A DNA stretch of 8,041 bases, taken from contig JAADFP010000112.1 in NCBI GenBank assembly GCA_013152825.1, forward strand, positions 1 to 8,041, given 5' to 3'. Of this stretch, positions 1-5,948 are shown piece after piece. This stretch comes from Caldisericota bacterium (GTDB taxonomy: Bacteria; CAIJMQ01; JAADFP01). Each line of letters starts with the position of its first letter. Positions within the stretch are counted from its first letter, which is position 1. The notes beneath the pieces were generated by a model. That model had not been told where the DNA came from, made no database searches, and saw only the letters and a list, made by a program, of their open reading frames with translations. Position numbers and translations under genes: made by a program.

Positions 1-1
1 C

Positions 2-190
2 ACGGCAGTCCTTTATACAGCCAGGGATGTAGGGCACGGGTTTTTCAATAAGCCCCCCTGGATAAACAAAACCCTCTACATCGCCGATAAATTTCTTGCG
101 AGATATGGGTATACGAAGGGTAATCCTACTATTCCGGTCTCTGAGAAAGCGGAGATGCAAGAAGTTTTGCTTAATCAAGCAGGGGATTGA
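2..190 (+). CDS. alpha/beta hydrolase, C-terminal fragment (5' end outside window)
   Basis: An open frame runs in from the window edge and gives the last 62 residues before a TGA stop. It contains VGHGFFNKPPW, followed by a helix-like stretch with a conserved FLARYGYTKGNPTI ending. This pattern is typical of the C-terminus of alpha/beta hydrolases of the acetyl-esterase/BD-FAE type, common in planctomycete-like genomes. In that family the His of GHGFF is the catalytic triad histidine; the nucleophile serine and the acid would lie upstream, outside the window. The natural role would be hydrolysis of an ester, possibly on carbohydrate, but the substrate cannot be read from this fragment. The next gene follows on the same strand after about 70 nt with no obvious terminator, so co-transcription is possible. 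Family assignment is fairly safe; specificity is unknown. Confidence 0.75.
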   Translation, partial: TAVLYTARDVGHGFFNKPPWINKTLYIADKFLARYGYTKGNPTIPVSEKAEMQEVLLNQAGD

Positions 191-262
191 TTTGGAAAAA
201 CAAACAATGGAATACTGCGAGAAGAGAAGCTGCAGGTTTTTGTGGGGAGCCTTTCTTTGTTG

Positions 263-1255
263 ATGGGAATTAGTAGCTTAAAAAAGCCGGCTTCCCCGGC
301 GCTGGTTTTGCTGTTTTTATCTCCAGCGATTGGCGAGTTACTGTCCGGCTCAGCGCCGCCCGCTGAGTTTTTCCGCCTGCCCGGTTTTCTTTTATTAACC
401 ATACTATATGGGGGTGGTGCGATATTAGCCCGTGAATTGATGCATCGTTGGGGTAAAGGATGGCCTGCTTTGCTCCTGCTTGGCGCATCTTACGGCATTG
501 CTGAAGAGGGGTTAATGTGTAAAAGTTTCTTTGATCCGAACTGGGTGGACCTGGGTATTCTGGGAGAGTATGGACGGTTTCTCGGCGTCAACTGGGTGTG
601 GAGCCTGTTATTAACTTTCTATCATGCAGTATTTAGCATTGCTATCCCGGTTCTTTTAGTCACCTTGATATTTCCAGGAGATAATTCCCGGAAGTGGCTC
701 AACCAATGGAATTTTAAATTGCTTTTTCTCCTGTGGATAGCAAACGGTGTGTTGATTTTTTTCTTTATTTCTCCCTATCGTCCCCCATTGATTCCGTATT
801 TGATAGCGCTAATCGTCACAATAGGTTTAGGGGTACTGGCGCGGTATATGCCATTTCCAATGTCTGTTCCAGGAAATATTCGCATTGCCCGCCCATTCTG
901 GTTTGGGCTCACGGGTTTTCTGACTACGTTCAGCCTGTTCTTTCTTGCCTGGGGATCACCAGGGATTGGTATGTCTCCGTGGTTAGCCATGCTTTTGATG
1001 GTTGGATTGGCTGTAATAGCTGGCTGGGTAATCTTGAAAATATTGGGTAATGGCATAGCCGGGTCGCCAAGGCATCAGTTTGCCCTTGTTTCAGGGGCAC
1101 TTGGTTTTTTCATCCTGCTGGCCCCATTACAGGAAATAAACAAAGCACGTCTTGATGATACTGGAGGAATGTCCCTTGTAAGCTTACTTATGCTCGTTTT
1201 TTTGTTCTGGATATGGTGGTACATGAAGAAATTGCAGCAAGCCAAAGTAACTTAA
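263..1255 (+). CDS. polytopic membrane protein of unknown function
   Basis: The frame encodes about 330 residues, very hydrophobic, with roughly ten likely membrane segments (about residues 12-28, 40-58, 67-82, 111-137, 152-170, 176-194, 212-230, 239-260, 273-290, 303-320) and a basic C-terminal tail. I chose ATG 263: GGGGAG at 244-249 can serve as ribosome binding site (13 nt away) and KK precedes the first segment. TTG 257 (7 nt from the same site) and GTG 242 are in-frame alternatives. The N-terminal half carries the most conserved-looking motifs: ELLSGSAPPAEFF (25-37), GGGAILAREL, WGKGWPALLLLGASYGIAEE (63-82), a KSFFDPNWVDLG loop (87-98), and a His in the fourth segment (FYHA, 119-122). 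I recognise this as a recurring uncharacterised bacterial membrane family but know no function. The paired Glu and the His recall CPBP intramembrane proteases, but the EExxxR motif is not present, so this is only a loose resemblance. Confidence 0.8.
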   Translation: MGISSLKKPASPALVLLFLSPAIGELLSGSAPPAEFFRLPGFLLLTILYGGGAILARELMHRWGKGWPALLLLGASYGIAEEGLMCKSFFDPNWVDLGILGEYGRFLGVNWVWSLLLTFYHAVFSIAIPVLLVTLIFPGDNSRKWLNQWNFKLLFLLWIANGVLIFFFISPYRPPLIPYLIALIVTIGLGVLARYMPFPMSVPGNIRIARPFWFGLTGFLTTFSLFFLAWGSPGIGMSPWLAMLLMVGLAVIAGWVILKILGNGIAGSPRHQFALVSGALGFFILLAPLQEINKARLDDTGGMSLVSLLMLVFLFWIWWYMKKLQQAKVT

Positions 1256-1290
1256 GTTTTTATTCTGATTTCTCTGCCCCTGCCTCCTAT

Positions 1291-1337
1291 GCCGACATAA
1301 TGTTGGGACTGGTAGGGAAGCAGGCGGGAATCCACCT
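1291..1337. repeat. degenerate composite hairpin repeat between convergent genes
   Basis: The 107-bp gap between the convergent membrane-protein and GT4 genes holds an imperfect stem, CCGACA / TGTTGG (1292-1297 with 1301-1306, loop TAA, one G-T pair). It is followed by the half-element GCGGGAATCCACC (1324-1336). Both parts match repeat modules seen elsewhere in the window (inner CCCGAYAT stem, outer GGAATCC arm). A longer TGGGAC...GTCCCA pairing (about 1305-1310 with 1354-1359) could also form. Any of these may help end transcription of either gene, but there is no clear U-tract. Confidence 0.5.
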
Positions 1338-1362
1338 TCCTTCGCTGGGGAAGTGTCCCAGG

Positions 1363-2496
1363 TCAAGAGCTGACCACGCGGTAGACTTCCAATGTTTTGC
1401 TGGCAATGGTAGCAGGATAATAGAGTGCTTTTGCTTTCTCCCGGGCTTTTCTCCCTATTTCTTTTTGTAAATCTTCGTTTTTTAGCAGGAAGGAAATTTT
1501 TTCCGCCAGGTTTCTCCAGTCTCCCGGTGCTGTTAGAAAACCTGTTTTCCCTTCTTCTATCATTTCCGGGATTCCTCCCACCCGTGTAGCAATAACAGGC
1601 TTGCCTGCTGCCATAGCTTCTGCAACGCTCACGCTCATGGGCAGGGTCTCCTGACGGGAGGGTAATACGATAATAGCCGCCTCCTCCAGCTCCTTCATAA
1701 CTTCTCTTCTGTTTTTCCATCCCGCAAACTTAACCGTTCTTGATAGGTTGTGCTGGCGGGTAAATCTTGCCAGTTTCCTGTAATAATTGGGTTCCTTAAT
1801 ATTCCCTACCAGGTGCGCTTCTATTCCCGGGAAAGATTTTTTAAGCAAGGCTATAGCCTGGAGCAGGCAGAGAGGGTCTTTACGTGCAGAGATACCGCCC
1901 AGGAACAAAATCCGTTTATGCGTAGTTTTTTCCTCCGGCAGGGAGAAGAAAGATTCATGCACCGGGTTGGGTATCCTGTGGAACTTTGTATTTTCCAGGA
2001 AAGAGTACTCTTTTTCCACGTACTCGCATATAGAGATAATATGCCTGCATTTTTCTAACGCCTTCCTTTCCAGGGCTGGAAACAAAGGAGCCTGTAATCT
2101 TCTCTTTCCTCGCCAGTAACTGGCTTCTCTAAAAGTTATTCCATGAATGGTATGCACCCAGGGATAGGAGGTTAAAGAAGCCGACAGGGGATATCTTACC
2201 CCACCCTGCGTATGAATGATGTCGGGAGAGATTTCATTTATAAAATCCCGGAGCCTGGGCACTCCTCTGGCCAGGTTGGTGAATATTTTGGGGCGAGGGA
2301 AAGCCAGGTAATGGATAACAACATTTTCCTGCTTTACTTCTTCTTCCTGTTTTACCTCCTTTCTCATCGTGCCCACAATAATCTCCAGCTCCCTGAATTT
2401 CGCCAGTTCTCTTATTAAAACGCTCAGCGTGGATTCAGCCCCAGTAGATGCTTTATCCTCCTGTAAAGGATATTCACCCAGGATAAGAATTTTCAT
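1363..2496 (-). CDS. family 4 glycosyltransferase (GT-B fold)
   Basis: The product is 377 residues, a normal length for GT4 retaining glycosyltransferases, which move a sugar from a nucleotide-sugar donor to a glycan or lipid-linked acceptor at the cytoplasmic face of the membrane. The N-terminal Rossmann half starts MKILILGEYP and carries the glycine/Glu acceptor loop (STGAESTL, 17-24) and PDIIHTQGG (91-99). The donor half shows FLGGISARKDP (198-207), HLVGN, VKFAGW (255-260), LPSRQETLP (278-286), EAMAAGKPVIATRVGGIPEMI (293-313) and GKTGFL. Start: ATG 2496 has a strong GAGGAG site 4-5 nt upstream; in-frame TTG 2511 is less likely. Oddity: the EX7E motif is stretched to EX9E (E283...E293) by a Ser-Val duplication. 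A second small tandem repeat (EVKQEE/EVKQEN, about 47-57) lies in a linker. Donor and acceptor cannot be inferred. Confidence 0.9.
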   Translation of the reverse strand: MKILILGEYPLQEDKASTGAESTLSVLIRELAKFRELEIIVGTMRKEVKQEEEVKQENVVIHYLAFPRPKIFTNLARGVPRLRDFINEISPDIIHTQGGVRYPLSASLTSYPWVHTIHGITFREASYWRGKRRLQAPLFPALERKALEKCRHIISICEYVEKEYSFLENTKFHRIPNPVHESFFSLPEEKTTHKRILFLGGISARKDPLCLLQAIALLKKSFPGIEAHLVGNIKEPNYYRKLARFTRQHNLSRTVKFAGWKNRREVMKELEEAAIIVLPSRQETLPMSVSVAEAMAAGKPVIATRVGGIPEMIEEGKTGFLTAPGDWRNLAEKISFLLKNEDLQKEIGRKAREKAKALYYPATIASKTLEVYRVVSS

Positions 2497-2610
2497 CTCT
2501 CCTCCTCTCAAAAGCCAGAAAATCTCTGAGCCATGTTTTCTGCAGAGGAATTGTACATTTCAATACCTAAAATCAATATTTAAGATACTATACCATACAT
2601 GGATTATCTC

Positions 2611-2638
2611 CTGAAAAATACTTGCCTACTCTTCTGGA
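2611..2638. repeat. 28-bp direct repeat, left copy
   Basis: This copy begins CTGAAAAATACTTGCC and ends CTTCTGGA. It is identical over 28 bp to 4593-4620 in the same orientation. It lies downstream of the toxin gene's 3' end, so the two copies enclose the toxin-antitoxin pair. Confidence 0.9.
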
Positions 2639-2650
2639 GCTCTGCTTCCG

Positions 2651-2820
2651 CCCTCCCGACATACTCCCCTGCCCGATATACATCGGGGAGTGGGCAGAGG
2701 CGTTGGGATAAACTGCACTCGAAACGTCATACGTGAGTCGACCATCGTCTCCTCCCCACCTGTTTTCCTCTCTGTCATTCCTGCGAAAGCCCCGATATGC
2801 ACCGAGACAGGCAGGAATCC
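2651..2820. repeat. cluster of hairpin repeats (composite element)
   Basis: The 375-bp gap 2512-2886 contains no credible gene. Within it, CCCGAT/ATCGGG (2672-2677 with 2682-2687, loop ATAC) forms a clean stem, preceded by a lone CCCGACAT at 2656-2663. Further on, ATTCCTGC (2777-2784) pairs perfectly with GCAGGAAT (2811-2818). The 26-nt insert between those arms contains CCCGATATGCACCGAG, a decayed copy of the CCCGAYAT stem. The pattern is an outer GTCATTCC...GGAATCC hairpin with a second hairpin nested inside. The 2512-2610 part is AT-rich and may carry the GT4 promoter (TACAAT or an extended -10 TGGTATAGT on the - strand), but I cannot assign one with confidence. Confidence 0.7.
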
Positions 2821-2847
2821 ACATCCTTCACGGGGAAAATGGCCCTC

Positions 2848-2863
2848 CACGGGCAGGCCCGTG
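2848..2863. terminator. short GC-rich hairpin downstream of toxin gene
   Basis: CACGGGC (2848-2854) and GCCCGTG (2857-2863) form a perfect inverted repeat 23 nt beyond the toxin stop. On the + strand it is followed by CTCTTTTGT; on the - strand, the direction of the toxin gene, the tail is GAGGGCCATTTTCC. It could be a terminator or just another repeat hairpin. Confidence 0.35.
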
Positions 2864-2886
2864 CTCTTTTGTCCATGGGGATAAAA

Positions 2887-3804
2887 CTACTTATCCCACC
2901 ATCCCGTGGTGGGGTCCCATAGCTTGTCCATTCGAGTTCTATCTTTGATGGAGATTACTATGGGTTTTAGAAAAGCCGTAACTCTCTCCATTATTTGACT
3001 GAATTCTTGATTTACATCAGAAAGTCTTAATTTACGGAGAAAGGCAGTCCATTGTTTCTGTCTTCCGGTATCCCTATGAAACTCTGGTCGAAAAATCAGA
3101 GGATTTTCAGGCAAAGAGGTTTTTCTCTTCTGAAAAGTGGATTCAATGGCCTTTTTAAGTCTGTTACCCCGAAAATTATGATTAAGTGAGAGAGCATGTA
3201 CATCATAAAAATCTTTCATTCGACTATTAGCCATAGCCAGTTTAACCATAGCTTCAAATTTCTCAGAGATGAGACTCTCTATCGAATAGACCTTAAGTTT
3301 TGGTGGTTCCTCCCCTAATAGAGTTGGGAACTCTATTAAATTAGCCTTGGGAACAATTATATCTCCAAACCCAATATCTACCTGCAATCTCTTGCGTGCC
3401 TGGCCTAAAGTTGCATCTATCTTGAGCCGTATTCCTTCATAATCAGTATCCTCTTTTATCCGTTCGGAGGTTATAGATGAAGAGAGAAAGCTAACCCCAT
3501 CATCACAAGGAACCTCAGCAATTCTTCTAAAAATATATTCAAGTGCAGCAGGATCGTTTTTCACCTGTTTGGCAAGGAAATCCATGTCTTTGGTTGGCCG
3601 GGAGATTGGCATCTTAAAACAAATTAAGAGAAGCCCTCCTTTTAACACCAAATGATTAGAAAATTCGGAAGAGGCCAGGCGGTAAAGGAATCTTTCCTGA
3701 AAATACCGCAATAGAAGAGCATCAAAATCTATCCCCTCAGCTCTTGCCATATTCATAATTCTTGCTCTTATTGAAGCTGCTTTATTCTTAATTTCTCTTT
3801 TCAT
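2887..3804 (-). CDS. AbiEii-type nucleotidyltransferase toxin
   Basis: The product is 305 residues, matching the usual size of AbiEii/AbiGii toxins of type IV toxin-antitoxin (abortive infection) systems. Members of this DNA polymerase beta-like fold act in the cytoplasm as nucleotidyltransferases; some studied relatives modify tRNA and arrest growth. Visible motifs in order are a helical N-terminus ending ERFLYRL, LVLKGGLLL (52-60), R69-P-T-K-D73-M-D75-F with the metal-binding Asp pair, a third Asp in QVDIGFGD (D143), SEKFEAMV (180-187), and SRMKDFYDVHAL (194-205) with the Lys/Asp motif. All catalytic positions look intact. Start: ATG 3804 is preceded by AGGAG about 10 nt upstream, 13 nt after the antitoxin TAG; a longer frame to 3876 would run back through the antitoxin gene. 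The last codons lie inside a hairpin. Antitoxin first and toxin second with a short gap is the normal AbiE order. The exact target is not known. Confidence 0.9.
   Translation of the reverse strand: MKREIKNKAASIRARIMNMARAEGIDFDALLLRYFQERFLYRLASSEFSNHLVLKGGLLLICFKMPISRPTKDMDFLAKQVKNDPAALEYIFRRIAEVPCDDGVSFLSSSITSERIKEDTDYEGIRLKIDATLGQARKRLQVDIGFGDIIVPKANLIEFPTLLGEEPPKLKVYSIESLISEKFEAMVKLAMANSRMKDFYDVHALSLNHNFRGNRLKKAIESTFQKRKTSLPENPLIFRPEFHRDTGRQKQWTAFLRKLRLSDVNQEFSQIMERVTAFLKPIVISIKDRTRMDKLWDPTTGWWDK
2895..2913 (-). terminator. terminator-like hairpin spanning the toxin 3' end
   Basis: On the - strand CCCACCA, loop CGGGA, TGGTGGG forms a perfect 7-bp stem inside the last codons of the toxin (PTTGWW). 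ATAAGTAGTTTTATCC follows, with the stop codon TAG just before the TTTT. It resembles an intrinsic terminator with a short, interrupted T-run. Confidence 0.4.
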
Positions 3805-3817
3805 TCCTGTTATGCTC

Positions 3818-4420
3818 CTAAACCATGGCGTTAATCCAGATTTCAAGGAGTGTCTTGACCCTGCAAATCTCAGCATATTCGAGCAGTTTTTCCAGATTGC
3901 GATCCTGGCGTTTGAGATATTCAGAAAGTCCCTCTTTAGCTACATCGAGCCCTATTTTATTACGGTAGCGAAAACAGTCACAAATAGTTTTTTCCGGGCA
4001 ATAAATACGCACCTTATGCCCTCCCATCTTTATCTCACCAATGCCTGCTTTAAATTGTCTTGTAGAAAAAAAATAAAATTCAACTGGAGGATATTCAATT
4101 TTGGGGCGTCTTGAGCCCCGGCAGAGGGCTATTGATATTACTGAAGGATTGAACGTCGTCAGTTCATGGTAAGCAAGAGCCGAAAGCAGACAGATAACTC
4201 CTTCTGGGACGGCATGAGCAAGGTCAATAAAACCCTGGTTAGAAATAAGAGGCATTTCTGAGAGGCGATAAAGCCCTCTTTTTACTCGTATTATGTTTCC
4301 CTCTTCTCTTATTCTTTTTATATGACGATGATGAATGCCTGCTGAGAGAATATCTCTGGTTCTAGCAAAACCACCGCGTTCATTAAACACTTTGTACAGC
4401 TTCTCACCTATTTTACTCAT
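3818..4420 (-). CDS. AbiEi-type antitoxin / transcriptional autoregulator
   Basis: The product is 200 residues, typical for AbiEi_4-like antitoxins. Residues 1-55 form the winged helix-turn-helix: KLYKVFNERGGFARTRDILSAGI followed by HIKRIREEGNIIRVKRGLYRL, the wing that ends in the usual RG-LYRL. Residues 60-200 fit the AbiEi C-terminal domain: VPEGVICLLSALAYHELT (71-88), PPVEFYFFSTRQF (111-123), VRIYCPEKTICDCFRYRNKIGLDVAKEGL. In studied systems this protein represses its own promoter through inverted repeats and counters the AbiEii toxin without stable binding (type IV). I chose ATG 4420: GAGAGGGA lies just upstream, and a consensus promoter ends 31 nt before it. The frame is open to 4516, but that extension would begin upstream of the promoter. 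The toxin starts 13 nt downstream, so the two are co-transcribed. Confidence 0.9.
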   Translation of the reverse strand: MSKIGEKLYKVFNERGGFARTRDILSAGIHHRHIKRIREEGNIIRVKRGLYRLSEMPLISNQGFIDLAHAVPEGVICLLSALAYHELTTFNPSVISIALCRGSRRPKIEYPPVEFYFFSTRQFKAGIGEIKMGGHKVRIYCPEKTICDCFRYRNKIGLDVAKEGLSEYLKRQDRNLEKLLEYAEICRVKTLLEIWINAMV

Positions 4421-4450
4421 AAATCCCTCTCTGGATAAAACTGTATGCAT

Positions 4451-4481
4451 ATTATAATAAATGTAGACGGTTTTGTCCAGA
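4451..4481 (-). promoter_or_regulatory. toxin-antitoxin promoter with overlapping inverted repeat
   Basis: On the - strand, TGGACA (4479-4474) is separated by exactly 17 bp from TATAAT (4456-4451), one mismatch from the sigma-70 consensus. This predicts a start near 4444 and a leader of about 25 nt before ATG 4420. An imperfect inverted repeat, TGTAGAC (4462-4468) / GTCCAGA (4475-4481) on the + strand (5 of 7 pairs match), covers the -35 box and part of the spacer. It is a plausible site for the AbiEi winged HTH. A perfect TATGCATA (4444-4451) sits at the predicted start. Confidence 0.75.
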
Positions 4482-4592
4482 ATATGGTTCATTACCGTTG
4501 GGCGAGACCCCGCCAATTTTTATATGATTCCCAGATAGTATCCTGGTATTCTGTTTTCCGCCGGGTTTGTGAGTAAAATAGTGTCTGGGAAA

Positions 4593-4620
4593 CTGAAAAA
4601 TACTTGCCTACTCTTCTGGA
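4593..4620. repeat. 28-bp direct repeat, right copy
   Basis: This copy is identical over 28 bp and in the same orientation as 2611-2638, and lies 114 nt upstream of the antitoxin promoter. Its end overlaps the outer arm of the composite hairpin that follows. Confidence 0.9.
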
Positions 4621-4673
4621 TACCCGCCTGCTCCTGATCCCGACATGTGTCGGGAGGGTTTCCCCGGGTATGA
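4618..4673. repeat. nested-hairpin repeat element
   Basis: The outer arms ATACCCG (4620-4626) and CGGGTAT (4665-4671) enclose an inner perfect stem CCCGACA / TGTCGGG (4639-4645 with 4648-4654). Read on the - strand it has the form GTCATACC...[CCCGACA..TGTCGGG]...GGTATCC, the best-preserved composite copy in the window. Confidence 0.7.
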
Positions 4674-4744
4674 CAGGTAGGGCTAATGATTTGCATTATA
4701 GCTTTAGACTTCATTTGTCCGGCTTTGTCATTCCTGCCTCCTTC

Positions 4745-4840
4745 GTCATTCCCGCGCAAGCGGGAATCCACATCAGGAGCATACATGTAATATTGCTTTT
4801 CATCTTTACTCCTTTGGATGCCTGCTTTCGCAGGCATGAC
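4745..4840. repeat. pair of inverted palindromic repeats
   Basis: Copy one (4745-4771) has perfect 8-bp arms ATTCCCGC/GCGGGAAT around GCAA and is identical over 27 bp to 7888-7914. Copy two (4816-4840) has perfect arms ATGCCTGC/GCAGGCAT around TTTC and lies in the opposite orientation (GGATGCC...GGCATGAC). The arrangement of two oppositely oriented palindromes about 45 bp apart recalls REP/BIME or small MITE-like elements. The flanking phrase ATGACAGGTAGGG occurs at both 4670-4682 and 4836-4848. Confidence 0.75.
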
Positions 4841-4847
4841 AGGTAGG

Positions 4848-4990
4848 GGGGGTAGGGTAAACTCTAAACAACAAACCCTAAACATTCGAATAAGTCTCCC
4901 GACATACGTCGGGAGAGTCATCGGACCTAAATAAACCCAAAAGCTAAATGCTAAAACCCTAACCCTGAACCACGTGGGGTTCAGGGTAAA
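4848..4990. other. intergenic tract with CCCTAA-like phrases and two hairpins
   Basis: The gap 4517-5114 (about 600 bp) has no credible gene. This part holds AAACCCTAAAC (4873-4883) and AAAACCCTAACCCTGAACC (4953-4971), which are non-tandem telomere-like phrases. It also holds a perfect CTCCCGAC/GTCGGGAG hairpin (4896-4903 with 4908-4915, loop ATAC). From 4990 to 5114 I see only a weak CTCG..CTCA/TGAG..CGAG fold (5070-5095). Confidence 0.6.
4962..4987 (-). terminator. possible terminator of the glycan operon
   Basis: ACCCTGAACC (4962-4971) and GGTTCAGGGT (4978-4987) form a perfect 10-bp stem with a 6-nt loop. On the - strand it is followed by TAGGGTTTTAGC, a weak T-run. It lies about 130 nt beyond the GT2 stop, and is the strongest stem in the gap. 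Confidence 0.35.
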
Positions 4991-5114
4991 ACTTCCTCCC
5001 AGGATACCAGGAAACCAAACCCTCCCCGCTAACTGTTCACTGCCTAAGCTCTTTCCTTCTGTATCTGCTCTCGATTCTCAGGAAATTGAGACGAGTCTCT
5101 CCCCAAACTTTTTC

Positions 5115-5948
5115 TTAAGCCACTCTTAATGCTTTCCACCTTTTCTCACCCAGGATAACCCTGCTGGTATTTCTGATTTGTTTCCTCACCTCATCCATAA
5201 AGTGGGCACAAAGCATGGGAAGGAGACGGCTATAAGCAGTAAGGGGAGAAAAATATTTAAGGTATATGCGGAATACATCAAGATGCACCTTGATTGACTC
5301 GCTGGCCCCGCCTTTCCGCATGAAAGCGAGCACCTCGGGTATATAGAAAAACTTTGCCCCCGAGAAATAAAATCGCAGTGCCAGCTCGTAGTCTGCGGCA
5401 AACTTAAAAGCAGTGTCAAACTTTCCCCATTTATGATAAGCATTGCGGGTAACGAAACAGGTAGGATGATTTATACTCATCTCCTCCAGGAGGCGAGAGA
5501 GATTGCCTCTTCTTAAAAAAGCAAAATCAATATCTTCCAGTACTATCATGCAGTCTGCAAAGAAGATATCCGTCTCCGGCTGGGAAATATAACTATCCAC
5601 CACCTTCTCCACTGCCTTCTCCACGTACCAGTCATCACTGTTGATAATCCCGATTATTTCGCCCGAAGCAAGCTTAATCCCCTTATTCATAGCAGCAAAA
5701 ATTCCCTGGTCAGCCTCGCTTATACAGCGGGCAATCTTTCCCTGGTACTTTTCTATAATCTTTAATGTCCCGTCCCGGGAGCCACCATCTATAATAATGT
5801 ACTCAATATTAGAATAAGTCTGGTTTATAACACTCTGGATAGTGTCCTCTATGGTTTTCTCACTGTTAAGGCAGGGAGTGATAATGCTCACCAGGGGTTT
5901 TTTACTGGGAGGAATATTCTTCATCACTATTCCGTTGGCCATACACAT
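5115..5948 (-). CDS. family 2 glycosyltransferase (WcaA-like)
   Basis: The product is 277 residues with a GT-A fold. GT2 enzymes transfer a sugar with inversion from a nucleotide-sugar donor, usually onto a lipid-linked or growing surface polysaccharide on the cytoplasmic face. Motifs: LVSIITPCLNSEKTI (19-33), YIIIDGGSRDGT (50-61), ISEADQGIFAAMNKGI (76-91), IINSDDWY (101-108) with the metal-binding SDD, INHPTCFV (159-166), and FDTAFKFAADYELALR (177-192), whose Asp-Tyr-Glu region normally provides the base. The C-terminal part (about 210-277) is basic and amphipathic and has no clear membrane segment. Start: ATG 5948 follows GGGAGAGG by 7 nt; ATG 5942 and ATG 5924 lack such a site. The gene begins inside the 3' end of the small upstream gene (47-nt overlap), suggesting coupled translation in the radical SAM operon. 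Family is secure; donor and acceptor are unknown. Confidence 0.92.
   Translation of the reverse strand: MCMANGIVMKNIPPSKKPLVSIITPCLNSEKTIEDTIQSVINQTYSNIEYIIIDGGSRDGTLKIIEKYQGKIARCISEADQGIFAAMNKGIKLASGEIIGIINSDDWYVEKAVEKVVDSYISQPETDIFFADCMIVLEDIDFAFLRRGNLSRLLEEMSINHPTCFVTRNAYHKWGKFDTAFKFAADYELALRFYFSGAKFFYIPEVLAFMRKGGASESIKVHLDVFRIYLKYFSPLTAYSRLLPMLCAHFMDEVRKQIRNTSRVILGEKRWKALRVA

Noticed and set aside
242..262. GTG 242 as start of the membrane protein
   Set aside because: The likely ribosome binding site GGGGAG lies inside this extension, so ATG 263 (or TTG 257) is preferred; GTG 242 remains possible.
1184..1720. 178-codon frame on the - strand
   Set aside because: It lies out of frame inside the GT4 gene and crosses the convergent gap; its composition is biased and no motif is seen.
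2588..2850. Two overlapping short frames on the - strand and others on + in the same gap
   Set aside because: They also translate the hairpin repeats (e.g. AYRGFRRNDRE) and lack ribosome binding sites.
3805..3876. Longer toxin start at 3876
   Set aside because: It would overlap the antitoxin's last 20 codons out of frame, while ATG 3804 has an AGGAG site and matches the family's N-terminus.
4421..4516. Longer antitoxin start at 4516
   Set aside because: The extension would begin upstream of a near-consensus promoter; ATG 4420 has a good ribosome binding site and the expected N-terminus.
4639..4915. CRISPR array
   Set aside because: The repeats are palindromic, differ in sequence and orientation, and are not regularly spaced; no cas gene is present.
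4520..4921. 133-codon frame on the - strand
   Set aside because: It is a translation of the palindromic repeats (MPAKAGIQ, DSRLRGNDEG phrases), a common false ORF, with no domain-like part.
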